Positions 35,619 to 46,890 of a stretch of 64,000 nucleotides of DNA are shown here, piece by piece; within the stretch, counting starts at the first letter, position 1; every line of letters begins with the position of its first letter. The stretch comes from Podocnemis expansa. Its lineage: Eukaryota; Chordata; Testudines; Podocnemididae. The translations under genes and the position numbers were made by a program. The stretch spans positions 42,970,765 to 43,034,764 of the forward strand of contig ML681989.1 of NCBI GenBank assembly GCA_007922195.1, in the 5' to 3' direction. The notes beneath the pieces are model-generated. The model was not told the origin of the DNA. It saw only the letters and a list, made by a program, of their open reading frames with translations, and did no database searches.

Positions 35619-37476
35619 GATCAAAACACATTTTGTCTAAGATATAGATTTATGTGGCACTAACAACTTCATCAGACCTTCAGGATATTCTTTGTAATGG
35701 GCCACAGGTGGAGTCAGTCAATGATCATAGTCCTAATATTGGTCTTGTGTCATCCGCTAATGTGGAAAAGAGCACAAAGGGTATGTGGGGAGGAGGAGAG
35801 AGATAAAATATGTGTGACTTCAAAGCTATGAACATCAGGACCTCTAAGGGGTGGTTTACAAGTCAGAGTAATGGGCATGGGTGTGATTCTCTGTTCAGCT
35901 GGACATCTTGAGAACCATGGGGATATTTCCCTGATCTCAGGTCAACCATACAGCCTCTGTGTTGATCCTAACATTTTGGTATGGCAGTACAGCTCACTAA
36001 GTCATGCTTTTACTGAATGCCCATCTAGGTCTGGAGAGTATCAGTTAGTAGCATTAATACCTACTGGAATTTAATCTGAAACGCCATAATTTTCCCAGTG
36101 AATACTGCTGCATAAAACAGCTGTCCAGCTCTGTTCTGACCCTGTAATCCCTTTCTTTGAGGTCAGTAGGGCAGGATATGAGTGTAAGTACTCAGCAACA
36201 TTACTGATGGTTCCATAGACATATCATTTGCCCTTTTAAGACTCTCCAGAGACTCTGAGTACACCCAACCACTTCCAGAATCCAGGTACTATAAGATAAA
36301 AGTATTCTTTCACTATCTGTAGATGTTTATGTTGAATAAATCTGCTGTGATGTATTGAGACATACTTACCACAGTGAGAATTAGACACTAAAAAGGTAAA
36401 AACAGAAGAAATTTTTATGAATGTAAAATTAGAGGAAAGCTCCAACTGTTCACTGAAGAGAAGAAACTGGATGGTTAATACACCTGCAAGACCTACACAT
36501 AAACTCATGTTCTAGTAGTGTTATTAGAGGATCAAATACTAAAGAAATACTGAACAGAAGTGTATTTGCTGCTCTTTGCATCATTTTGCAACAAAAAGTG
36601 ATGCCTATCTCTTTCTCTATTTAATTTAATTCTGCTTCACTCGAAGCAGAAGAAGAGCTAAGTACTAGTGTTGACACATTAAATACAGGAGCCAAAACCA
36701 AAAACAAAATTAAAAAAAAACCCCACCTGTTAGAAATAATAAACTACTAGATCCATGACAGTTAACAAAATTGATTTAGCATTGTAGAAGGAAGAAATAT
36801 TACTATACATTCAGGTATACTACTAGCAACCAATATTATAAATTTGATATTTCTGAATATATCAAAAACATTTTTAAAACAATGGTGTGAAGAATAACTT
36901 ATTTTTTTATCCTGAATACTGTAGTTAGTCCAAAATAAAGTGCGATTTAGACAGTTGGTATAACACATTTACTGGCTTTGTATCTATGTGACCAAGTTCT
37001 GTCACACTTATTAACTCTGAATTGTACCTAACTCCACAAGTACTCCCACTGTTTTCAGTGAAGCTGCTTAATAGGTAAGGGGCCATACAGTACAATGAAT
37101 GTGGGCAGAATTTGATCCATAGTTTTCCCATAGAAGGTATCTAGATCTTTTATGGTGCCCACAATAATCCACATCCAGCTAACCAAGAGTGGCTGAATGG
37201 AAGTTTTGCTACTCTGCTAAAAGAGCTTTCTTTTTTAAATTGGTCCCTAACAAAAGTTATCTGTGTTCGTCAGTTTGAATATGAGAATATTCAAAGAAAA
37301 AGACAAAGGAAAAAAGTATGAATCTCATAAACTGCTTGCATGGTTGTGTGGAAAGCACTTGCAGAGAGGACAGACCTATTCACTTTCTACCACCCCACCA
37401 TTGTGAGAACTAGAACAAATTGAAGATGCATTAATTAAATTTTACCTTGGGCCTGATGCTTCACTCTGCCACATTG
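35619..37476. other. Unassigned DNA with a short interspersed repeat
   Basis: 36985-37125 resembles a common short amniote repeat (phrases such as cagtgaagctg and gcagaatttgatcc). No gene is visible. Confidence 0.35.
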
Positions 37477-37484
37477 GTTTATGC

Positions 37485-38721
37485 CTGGCATGGCCAAACT
37501 GTGGCTCGGGACCCACATGTGGCTCTTGAATGAAAAATTGTTGCCCCTGGAAGAACATCAGCAAATCAATTTAGGAAAGCAGTCCCAGCCTAGGAGTTCA
37601 GGAGGGGGTTGGAACAGAAGGGAGAAGTGCAGCATGGTTCACATTTTAAAATATTCACCACTAGCCTGCAGTCTTCTACATTGAGCAGCAGCTAAGATTT
37701 TACTGTATAGACCTAATTTTCATGGTAACCTTAAGTAATTATTAGAATCTGACATTAGTAGGAGTTGTCAAGGCTTTTTCCCCACTCTGGCACTCTGAGT
37801 GCAGAAGGTGGGGGCCCGCAACAAGCCAGAAAAGCCACTGGCCTTAAAGCCTGCTCTTAAAAGTCTCCAAGGCCTCCACTCCAAGGCCAGGAATTGGTAT
37901 CGCTGCCACCACCCAAATGCAAAAAAACCTCTTGAGACCCAGGAAGGCGCACTTGGGAATTCCTCCCTGTGAGGTACTTGCAATCCTCTTTATTCCTCTC
38001 TCAGGAAAGTGACTGAACTCCAGCTGCAATATGAGCTGGAACTGGAACAGGGTTCCCTCTAGTAGCTGCCTGTGCAGTCTAAGGCCCGGGCACACAAACC
38101 TCTTGCCTTTCAGGACACAGAACCAGAACTTACTTAAAAGGTAAACTCTTTAATCAAAAAGAACAGATAATAAACACAGAGAGTTGCTTCTATGGGAATT
38201 AACTTAGGTAGTTACAGGGTAATGGGGGGGGGGGTTACATGTGCTCAGCACAGAGAAATCCAAAAAACAAGCCAAAAACAAAGAAAATACCCTGACTGCG
38301 TCTAAATAAACATTCCCTGTTCTACTCACACCTGGTCAGTACCAAACTTAACTTATCTCTGGTAAGGATGTTGCTGGATTCTTCCTCAGGCCCCTCTGGC
38401 CTCCTCCTGATCCTTCCAGGAGCTCTGCTACATCCAAACAGGAACAGGCCAGGCTGCTGTTACAATTCAAAAACCTGTGCTTCGTTCCTATTGGCTGTCC
38501 TGGGACTCACTGACCAGAGTGTTAACCCCTTCCTCCCCAAGGGTTATTACAGGAGTGATATTTGTCCTCTTTGTATGATAAAATTAAAGTGTGCAATGAA
38601 TGTTCAACTTAGTAATTGGTGGAGTAGGTGAAAGTATATGGTTATAGGCCTCAGTTCAGTTCTTGAAGGTTTAATAATCAAATTGTGTGGCTCTTGAGTT
38701 CCATAAGTTTGGCCACCCCTG
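37485..38721. mobile_element. hAT-type MITE (copy 1), split by a solo LTR
   Basis: The ends are CTGGCATGGCCAAAC on the left and CAGGGGTGGCCAAAC read on the other strand at the right. Flanks gtttatgc (37477-37484) and gtttatac (38722-38729) match at 7 of 8. A second copy at 40245-40714 lacks the LTR and gives the unoccupied site. Without the LTR and one copy of its 5-bp duplication, the element is about 446 bp. Confidence 0.85.
37766..38551 (-). mobile_element. Solo LTR of a retroelement
   Basis: A 786-bp insert starting, on the minus strand, TGTAATAACCC and ending TTGACA, with TG and CA termini. GGAGT flanks both sides (37761-37765 and 38552-38556), a perfect 5-bp target duplication. An AATAAA on the minus strand near 37988 lies toward its 3' side, supporting minus orientation. 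No internal protein genes are present, so it is a recombined solo LTR. Whether the parent was an endogenous retrovirus or another LTR element cannot be told. Confidence 0.85.
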
Positions 38722-38729
38722 GTTTATAC

Positions 38730-40047
38730 AAATAGAATTCAACCAAAGTCACTGTAGTTACACTGATGTAAAACTGGTATAACAGAGTAGAAAATTAGGC
38801 CATTTAAATGTAAAGTGGAGGAGGATCAAGATATTGTTGCCTCTTCTGAAACAAGAGGTAGAGTCCCCTCAGTATACAATTAGAAATGTAGTTACTAAAA
38901 TAGATGTTCTGGAAACTCACTAATTTTGTCTGGAGAAGCAAATGGAGAATTTCAAATAAAAATTGTGAGTGAAATCTCAGTCATGAGAGGCCCACTATCC
39001 AAACAAGCTTTCTCTCCTTTCTCCCAAAAATACCTTTATTGTCAGGATCATTATTAAGGACATAGGGATGAGGCTGGACTCCACAAAATCCCTGTCTCTG
39101 AAGAATGCTAATATAACATCCCAGTTAGACCAGAAAAAGATCAAAATGCCTTTGGGGCCATGATGTTTGCAGTTATTTCAGATTTTAATGAGGCAGAACA
39201 AATATTACGCACATGAGGGAAAATACAGAGTGCTTGTCTTCACTGGTTTTAGTCCAGCTAATCAGAAAGCGATGGAAGCACTGACAATACTCAGGAAAAC
39301 TGATTGTAGTTAAACTGTAAAGGATGCTCTGTCACACCTTGCTAAATTCATGGACATCCACGAAAAAAGAAAATTTACTGTTTTCATACACTGTTTCTAA
39401 GTTGCTTGACAGCAAAATGCCCACATTCCTCCAAAGTTTAAAAATCTAACATTTTGATTAATATCCTTTTATGTTCTAAGTATTGGATTGTTAGCATATG
39501 TGAACAGTAATTAGCTGTTACAGTTCTTTTACATTTGTCTTTAATGATGTGTTTGATGTGCAAGTGATTCTAAAGCTACTACTGTCACTATAATTTATGA
39601 TTTTGTCCATGAAATGCATTGGAATAATATGAACTTGGGTACTTACATGCCCTAATCTTGGAAATATCTTTCATGTATGATATCTCTGAGTCTTCCCAGG
39701 AAAATTAAATAACTAACTGTTCATTCAATATATTTGTCTAAAATTTTGAAATGCATTGAAGTTTCAAATGCAGGATATATTCCTTTTTTCTCCTAACAGT
39801 CTTGAGATATAGAAGTTTCTTAAACAAATATTCCATTCTGTTCTACTTAATTTCTTACACCATGCCCATCACCGTGTTTTCTGACTAACAAGTTATAGTT
39901 CAATAATTATAGGTCATCAATTATAGACCAACAGTTGTCAATTCCTTGTCCCTCATAAGCTATAGACTCCCTTGGAGTACAACTTCTTTGCATACTAAAT
40001 TAGAATTAGTTATGTATTGAACATTTTTATAATTCTTTAATACCATA
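38730..40047. other. Unassigned AT-rich DNA
   Basis: 38738-38800 resembles another short interspersed repeat (cactgatgtaaaactggtat). The rest shows nothing I can assign. Confidence 0.35.
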
Positions 40048-40055
40048 GAGCAGGC

Positions 40056-40241
40056 CAATGTTCCCTCTAATTACTCATTGACTGTGTGCGCAAACAATTT
40101 CTTTGTGTACGCAAAAATATTTCTTTGTGAGCACCAATATTAGCACTATTGAATTTTTTTGTGCGCACTTTATTTTGTCGTGTGCGCAGGTTTCATGACC
40201 CGTGTTCGTGCGCACACGCGCACAGCTTAGAGGGAACAGTG
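40056..40241. mobile_element. Short hAT-type MITE with perfect 8-bp duplication
   Basis: A 186-bp element beginning CAATGTTCCCTCTAA and ending in the complement of CACTGTTCCCTCTAA. GAGCAGGC flanks both sides (40048-40055 and 40242-40249). The inside is a run of degenerate TGTGCGCA-type words. It landed at the very left tip of the next element. Confidence 0.85.
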
Positions 40242-40244
40242 GAG

Positions 40245-40714
40245 CAGGCATGGCCAAACTGTGGCTCAGGAGCCTCATGCGGCTCTTGAATGAAAAAGTG
40301 TGGCTCCCAGAAGAACTTCAGCAAATCAATTTAGGAAAGCAGCCCCAGCCTAGGAGTTCATGAGGGGGTTGGACAGTGGGTAGAAGTGCAGCGTGGTTGG
40401 GGATGGTGGGGAGAAGTCCCGCATGGTCGGGATTTTAAAAAACTGACCACTAGCCTGCAGTCTTCTACATTGAGCAGCAGCTAAATTTTTACTGTATAGG
40501 CCTAATCTTCATGGTAAACTTAAGTAATTATTAGAATCTGACATTAGTAGGATCAGTATTTGCCCTCTTTTTACAATAAAATTAAGGCATGCAATGAATT
40601 TTAAACCTAGTAATTTTGGAGTAGGTAAAAATATATGGCTATATGCCTCAGTGCGGCTCTTAAAGTTTTAATAATCAACTTGTGTGGCTCTTGAGTTCCA
40701 TAAGTCCAGCCATA
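40245..40714. mobile_element. hAT-type MITE (copy 2), same family as 37485
   Basis: It starts caggcatggccaaactgtgg and follows copy 1 almost word for word (aggaaagcagccccagccta, gtgtggctcttgagttccat). Where copy 1 has the solo LTR, this copy reads attagtaggatcagtatttg, the empty site. The right terminus is decayed to agtccagccat. Its first five bases also appear at 40051-40055, left of the nested MITE. Possible flanks are ccatagag (40043-40050) and ccataaag (40710-40717). Confidence 0.75.
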
Positions 40715-40717
40715 AAG

Positions 40718-41160
40718 AAAGATAGTAGTATTCAATCACAGCCCAGAACTGATAATGCAGACAGTTTGCCACAAATGCTGCGTCAAGTAAAATTTTCCCC
40801 CACCCCCATCCCCAGAGTCACATGACTGGCTAGAGTTTCTCTGATTTCTGGGTGAAGAGTGAACATCTGCAGCCCTTTAAAGCAGTAAGTCTCAACCCCT
40901 TCAGTCTCGTGACATAGTTAATAAGGCTCCCCAGCCATGCACTGGCCCTCTACTCACATAGCCCACCACCACCAAGACTCCCCTGCCACTGAAGTTTTTC
41001 TGTGGTGCAGGCCAGGGTTCTCCACATGAATTGAAATGGGGGGGGGTATTGGAATTTACAAAGGGGATGTGAGGGCCAATGAGGTATGAGACTGTGGTGG
41101 TAAAGAGAGACTATGTGGCACCCTACTAAAAACTGAAAAGTGGTTCAAGAATGACCATTT
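40718..41160. other. Unassigned DNA, possible hAT remnant
   Basis: 40886-41140 begins gcagtaagtctcaacccctt, reminiscent of the CAGTGGTTCTCAACC hAT terminus, but the other end was not found. A G-run lies at about 41038-41046. Confidence 0.3.
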
Positions 41161-41164
41161 TCTT

Positions 41165-42585
41165 AGATTATCAGACAAAGTTATCTGCTCATCTGGGACC
41201 AATACCATTCAACATATTCATAAATGATCAGGTAAAAGGGATGAACACTGAAGTGGCAGGTTTTGTGCATGGTACAAACTTACTCATGATTAAATTGGAT
41301 TATTATTAAATTTGGATTATTAAATCCAAACCAGACTGTGAAGAGTTTTACAAAGAGATCTTACAAAACTGGATGACTGAACAACAAACTGGCAGCTGAA
41401 ATTCAATGTTGATAAATACATAGTACTGCATATTTGAAAACAGAAACCCAATGATGCATATAAAATAATGGGGTCTAACTTAACTGTTACCACTCAAGAA
41501 AGAGAGAGACTCATTGACTCTAAGTTCAGAAAGGACCAATATGATGGTCTGGCCTCCTGTGCAATGCAGGACACAAAACCTCGCCCACTCACTCGTGTAA
41601 TAAATCTGACTGAGCTAAAGTCCCCGAGTCATGATTTTAAGACTTTAAAGTACAGAGAATCCACCAGCAAGTGGGCAATCCTGTGCTCCATGCTACAGAG
41701 GAAGGTGAAAAAACCCCACAGCCCTCGCCAATCTGCTGAGGGAAAATTCTTTCCAGCATTCTGACTCAAAATATGGCAATCAGTTAAACCCTGAACATGT
41801 GAGCAAGTCTCACCAGATGTTGGAGTCTATTGTGGATAGTTTGCTGAAAAATTCTGTTCAGTGTGTGTGCACAAAAGCTAATGGCATGTTAGGACAGAAT
41901 CATTAGGAAAGGAAAGGGATTTAATAAGACAGAAAATGTAATAATGCCACTATAAATCCAGGGTACTCCCATATCTTAAATACGGCATGCATATCTGGTT
42001 GTCTGATCTCAAATACATATACATTTGAATTGCAGAAGGTAGAGAGAAAGACAATTAAAATGATTAGGGGTATTACACAGCTTCTATCTGAGAAGAGCTT
42101 AATAAAACAAACTTTTCAGTTTGGAAAAGAAATGACTAAGGGTGGATATAGATGTCAATAACATCGTGACTGATATGGAGAAAGTGAATAAGGAAATGCT
42201 ATTTAATGTTTCACATAACACAAGAATTAGGTGTCCCTCAATGAAATTGATAGGCAGTAGGTTTAAAACAAACAAAAGGAAAAGTATTTCTCCCCACAAC
42301 ACACAGTCAACCTGTTTTAACTCTCTGTCTGAGGATGTTGTAGAAGCCAAGACTATAAAAGGGTTCAAAAAAGAATTACATAAGTTTAAAAAGAATAGGT
42401 CCATCAATGGTATTAATTGGGATCGGCAGGGATGGATACACCACCATGCTCTGAAATGTTCCTAGTCTCCTTTTGCCAGAAGGTGGAACTAGATGTCAAG
42501 AGATGGATAGTTCCATGACTGCCTGCTCAGTTCATTCCCTTGGAAGAACCTGGCATTAGCCACTGTCAGAAGACAGGCATCTGAT
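41165..42585 (+). mobile_element. CR1 LINE, C-terminal RT and 3' UTR, split by another CR1
   Basis: The plus strand encodes PFNIFINDQ (about 41200) followed by the block that should be FADDT. Here it reads FVHGT (about 41260), so both catalytic aspartates are lost. MGSNLTVTTQERE leads to the break at about 41507. After the inserted CR1, the text resumes at about 41822 (tggagtctattgtggatagt). It runs through the C-terminal region and the 3' UTR (cctggcattagccactgtca at 42549). It is 5'-truncated with many stops. A PLE tail follows directly at about 42590. Confidence 0.85.
41508..41821 (-). mobile_element. CR1 3' fragment nested in an opposite-strand CR1
   Basis: The left edge (attgactctaagttcagaaa, then ggacca) is the reverse complement of a CR1 3' end. 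The body continues with the antisense 3' region (aatatggcaatcagttaaac, ccctgaacatgtgagcaagt), closely similar to the fragment at 3861-4300. The ORF at 41468-41764 crosses the junction of the two elements and is not a gene. Confidence 0.85.
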
Positions 42586-42591
42586 GTATTT

Positions 42592-42711
42592 GGATTTGCT
42601 CCTACGAAAGCTCATGCGATAAATAAATTTGTTAGTCCTTACGCACAACAGGATTCCTTGCTTGTTTTGCTGAACTAGACTAACATTGCTACCCCCTTTG
42701 GAACCGGGCTA
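42592..42711 (+). mobile_element. PLE tail, forward single arm
   Basis: It contains cctacgaaagctcatgcgat, aaataaatttgttagtcctt and an end gctaccccctttggaac. It is the PLE tail family in a single forward orientation, lying at the 3' end of the CR1. Confidence 0.75.
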
Positions 42712-42952
42712 CATGGCAATTGGTCACATCCAGTATTGCCATTCTAATGTGATTATGTAAAAATTAATTAAAACATTTTTCTTATTACAGAAGTATACAA
42801 GATAATGAACTCTCAAGGTAGCGATGATATGAGATAATGACCTTGGCAAATAAAGCATTTTAAAAATCTTGGCCTACTAGGAAATATTTATATCGGTTTC
42901 CCAGTCACAGATCTAGCATTTTGGAGCAAAGTCACTAAAACATAGTGAGATA

Positions 42953-43008
42953 ATAAATTTGTTAGTCTGTAAAAGTGCTACTAGACTCCATTTTTGTTTA
43001 ACAAACAA
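42953..43008 (+). mobile_element. Short PLE tail fragment
   Basis: gataataaatttgttagtct followed by gtaaaagtgctactagactc is the central part of the PLE tail. No arms or flanking duplication were identified. Confidence 0.55.
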
Positions 43009-43092
43009 ATGTTCCTTTAATGTGTTCCTCTCCTTTCTCCATACCTCAATCACCTTGTTGTCCTCCTTGTCAGTACTAGAGGGAGATGGGAA

Positions 43093-43300
43093 GTTACCAA
43101 TGTAACTGTCCTTCTTTGAGATGGCCTGCTCACATACATTCAGTTATAGGTGTCTACGTGCCACAGTGCATGGTAATCTGGAAAACCTTTTAGCCCTAGC
43201 CTGTCAGGTCATGGTCAGCAGCCAATACGCCCTCCGTGCTGTGACCGCACTTATATATGTGACCCTGCTCCTGAACCTCCCAGTCCCTTCTTTTTGCCAA
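43093..43300. repeat. DIRS left inverted terminal repeat
   Basis: From ggtgtctacgtgccacagtg (about 43149) through ggtaatctggaaaacctttt this matches the minus-strand reading of the right end. The outermost 40 bases (gttaccaatgtaactgtcct onward) differ from the right end but are matched by the internal complementary region. Confidence 0.8.
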
Positions 43301-43330
43301 CTCCGGTTAGTGGGGATAGTGGGAGGGATC

Positions 43331-43440
43331 TAAATGTATGTGAGCAGCCCATCTCGAAGGAGGATGGTTACATCGGTAACCCACCATTCTTCTTCAAGCA
43401 CTGCTCACATCATTCAGTTACAGGTGACTGCTAGCCATAC
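43331..43440. repeat. DIRS internal complementary region
   Basis: The first part (aaatgtatgtgagcagccca to gttacatcggtaac, ending about 43381) is the reverse complement of the left terminus. The second part (ttcttcttcaagcactgctc, acatcattcagttacaggtg) equals the reverse complement of the right terminus. Joining copies of both ends in this way is the expected template for circularisation in DIRS elements. Confidence 0.8.
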
Positions 43441-43559
43441 TCAGTCTGGTGGACGAAGTTACAGCCTACCCACATTGAGTACGGCTCTGCCCAGCTGAGC
43501 ATCCTCTCTTGCTTGTTTGACGATAGCATAGTGCATTGTGCAAGTATGCACTGTGGCTA

Positions 43560-44480
43560 CCCTGCAGATCTCCTGGATCAGGACCTGTGCCCAGAAGGCC
43601 GTAGAAGAAGCCTGGGCTCTGGTTAGTGGGCCCAGACCCTATCCAGGAGGTGGTGACCTGACATCTTATAGCAGTTCTTAATACAGTTCACTATCAATTT
43701 GGAGGTGCACTGCATTGTTACTGGCTGTCCTCTTTTCCTCTCTGTGATGGCAATAAAAAGTTGAGAGGACTTATGGAACGGGCATGTACACTTGATGTAC
43801 GTCAGAAGCACTCATCTGATGTCCAGTGTGCGCCGATTTCTCTGGTTCTCAGTGACCTGAAGGTCTGGGAAGAACCCTGGTCAACAAATATGCTCGTTCA
43901 GGTGGAACGGTGAGATGACCTTTGGGAGAAAAGCAGGGTGCGGGTGTAACAGCACCTTATCTGTAAAGAACTTTGTAAATGGTGGCTTTGAAGAGAGGGT
44001 TCTTAATTCTGACACCCACCTTGCTGAAGTTATAGCTACCAGAAAGGCTACCTTCCACAATAGGACTAAGAAGGTGCAAGAGTCCAAGGGCTCGTATGGG
44101 GGCTCTGTCAGACACTGGAGAACCAGGTTTAAATCCCATCAGGGAGTGGGAGCTCTAGGTTGAGGGTATTTTCTATCAGTATCCTTCAGGAACTGTGATG
44201 TTATTGGGTGGGAGAAGACCGGGAAGCCTTCCACACAGGTAAGACAGGCTGATATCACTGCTAGGTAGATCCATAGAGAGATAGTAGATAAGCTTAACCT
44301 TAAGGGTTAAGAGAGAATCCAGAACCAAATGGATAGGAGCTGACTCTGGCACGAGCCCCTTGTTCCTGGCCCAAAGGGAGAAGAGCTTCCACTTAGCTGA
44401 GTAGGTAGCTCTGGTAGAGGGCTTTCCTCTACCCTCCAGTATTTCCCAAACTCTGTCAGAGCAAAGTCTCTGAGTCATTT
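43560..44480 (-). pseudogene. DIRS tyrosine recombinase, inactive
   Basis: The frame at 44176-44478 encodes KPSTRATYSAKWKLFSLW and HLVLDSLLTLK, the N-terminal core-binding part of DIRS recombinases. The next frame, at 43881-44087, encodes KVAFLVAITSARWVSEL. In the family the residue before V-S-E-L is the catalytic arginine, but here it is tryptophan. Further downstream, near 43640, the H-x-x-R block reads VWAH then a stop. The enzyme would integrate the circular copy, and this version cannot. Confidence 0.75.
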
Positions 44481-44993
44481 AACCATGCAGCTGCCAAGCA
44501 GTCAGGTAAAGCAATCTGGGGTTCAAGTGTTGCAGCCTGCCTGAGTTCTGTGTCAGTAGATCCCCCCTGAATGGAAGGCGGTCGGGGGCATCTATTGACA
44601 GGTCCCTCAGAATCGGTAACCAGTGCTGCCTGGGCCAGTTCAGAGCTATCAGGATCATGTTCATTCCATCCTTTTTATCTTCAGGGGCACCCTGTAAATC
44701 AGAGGAATTGAGGGAAAAGGGTACATCAGTGCCCCTCGCCCCCCATGAGATCAGGAATGCATCTGAGACTGAGACCTTCTCTTGACCTCTGATTGAGCAG
44801 AAGAGTTGACTCTTCCTGTTCTGGCAAGTATCAAGCAGGTCTATTTGTGGTAGGCCATGCAGGCCTGTTAAGTGGGACCGCATTTCCTCGTGCAATGACC
44901 ATTCGTGATGTGATCAAAAAGTTCTGCTCAGCGAGTCTGCCACACCATTTTCTATGCCCGGCAGTTGTGCTGCTATTAGGGTGAAGCCCTGTG

Positions 44994-46700
44994 TCAAAGC
45001 AAATTCCCACAGATTGTGTGGAAGCCGCCAGAGAGCCAGCAAGCAGACTCCCCCTGCCGGTCTGTGTAGAACATGGCCTCTGTGTTGTCTGTAAGAACTT
45101 GGACCGTTTTGCCTTTCACCAGGTCCAGAAATACCTCACACACTAGGTGGATGGCTCTGAGCTCCTTTACATTAATGTGGAGCAACCTGTCCTGGGGTTC
45201 TGTGTTCCCTGGGTTGAGAAACCCCCTGTGATGTATGCCCCCCATCCTGTGTCCAAGGCATCCTTTATCAGAGTTACTGTTGGGGTTGTGGTTTCAAAGG
45301 GGATCCCATCTCTTGCAAAGAGGGGGTCCTGCAATATTTTGAGAGTTTCTAGAACCTTACATGGGACAGATAATACCCTGTTCAAGGGGTGCTTCTGGGG
45401 ATGGAAGACTGAGGCTACCCAGAGCTGGAACAGTCTCATTCTAAACCTCGCTGTTCTGATAACTGAGTTTGAAGCCGCCATATGTCCCAACAACTGTAGG
45501 CATCATTTGGCTGTGATGATTGGGGTCCTCTGGAGTTCTGATATGATGGAACACATGGACTGAAACCTTGAATGGGGTTGAGAAGCTCTGCGCGGGGGGA
45601 ATCCAGTAGGACCGCAATGAACTCTATGGCGTGGATTGGGGTTGGTTTTGACTTCTCTTGATATATGCAAAGACTTAAGTGATTGCACAGTCTTTTCACC
45701 AAGGTGACACTGGTGAACCTGGTGTTTGGATTTTCCATTTATTAGCCAATCATTGAGATAAGGGTAGCTCTTTATCCTCTGCCTTCTCAGATAAACTGCC
45801 ACTGCCACCATGCACTTTGTGAAAACTCTGGGCGCTAAGGCGAGTCCAAATGGGAGGGATGTGAACTGGAAGTGCTCCCTTTCCAACATGAACCTGAGGA
45901 ATCTTCTGTGTTTTGGTCTTATTGCTATATGGAAGTAAGCATCCTTTAGGTCGAGGGCCGCAAACTAATCCCCTAGATCAGTGGTTCCCAACTTGTGGGC
46001 CATGGACCACTGGGGAGCTGCAGCATGGCTCCAGGGAGTCTGCAGACAGGCAGGGAGCTGGGGCTGGACGCTGCCAGTGTCAATGGAGACCCCAGCTTCT
46101 GGCCAGCAGGGAGCTTCCCCCAGGCAGGGAGTTTTTAGAACTCCCACCTCCTGAGCATGCTTAGACCATGCTCAAGAGAGTAGCCTTGGGGGAATGGCAA
46201 GGTGAAGCAGCTCTGGCCAGGTATGTGGAGTGCAGGAAGAGGCCCTGGCATGGGGTAGGGGAGAACCAGGGAGGGGATTGAAGTATGGCAGGTAGGGGGA
46301 TATACAGGAGAAGGGACAGGGACAGGGAGGCTCCTCCAGAGTGCTGGGGATCTCATTCTGCCAGTGGGGGCCACATTGTGCAGCTGTGAATACAGCCAGG
46401 GGGGCCGCAGACTTTTTTTTTCTTTTTTAGTGACAAGGGAGTCCCCAGCCTGGAAAAGGTTGAGAACCACTGCCCTAAATCTAGGGCAGGAATGATCTGT
46501 GAGAGGGACACCATTAGGAACTTTATTCTCCTTAGATGCTTGTTTAGAGCCCTGAGGTCCAGGATGGGTCTCAGGTCACCATTTGGCTTGGAAACTAGGA
46601 AGTATTCAGAGAAGAATCCCTTTCTTCACTGACTCTTTGGGACCTTTTCTATGGCCCCTATGGAGAGCAGTTTTTTACATTCTTTTTGTAACAGAAGGTC
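44994..46700 (-). pseudogene. DIRS reverse transcriptase and RNase H, inactive
   Basis: Minus-strand translation of about 46700-46490 gives SKPNGDLRPILDLRALNK, an early RT block. After the nested MITE, 45889-45720 gives LPFGLALAPRVFTKCM and then SYPYLNDWLI. The active site is therefore Y-L-N-D instead of Y-L-D-D, and the first catalytic aspartate is lost. RNase H follows at 45245-45050 with LHINVKELRAIHLVCEVFL and VQVLTDNTEAMFY. Stops and shifts separate the pieces. Confidence 0.8.
45979..46472. mobile_element. hAT-type MITE nested in the DIRS RT
   Basis: A 494-bp element with ends CAGTGGTTCCCAACTTGTGG and, on the other strand, CAGTGGTTCTCAACCTTTTC. It is flanked by ccctagat (45971-45978) and ccctaaat (46473-46480), a 7/8 match. 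It splits the DIRS RT between the early block and the active site and so postdates the DIRS insertion. Open frames across it are not genes. Confidence 0.85.
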
Positions 46701-46890
46701 TAGCTCTGGGTTTCCAAGACATGGACAAAGGGGCGGGTTCCTGTCTCAGAGTATAGTTTTGAATTGGATTGATATTGCATCCAGTATCCAATGGTCAGTG
46801 GTGATTTTGGCCCCCTGAGGTAGAAAGTGGGCCAGCCAAGTGCGGAACCGCAGGGGTTGAGCAGAGGAATAGAGGCCCTTTGGCTGATTG

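Noticed and set aside
41468..41764. A 98-codon plus-strand frame
   Set aside because: It begins in a sense CR1 and runs on into a nested antisense CR1.
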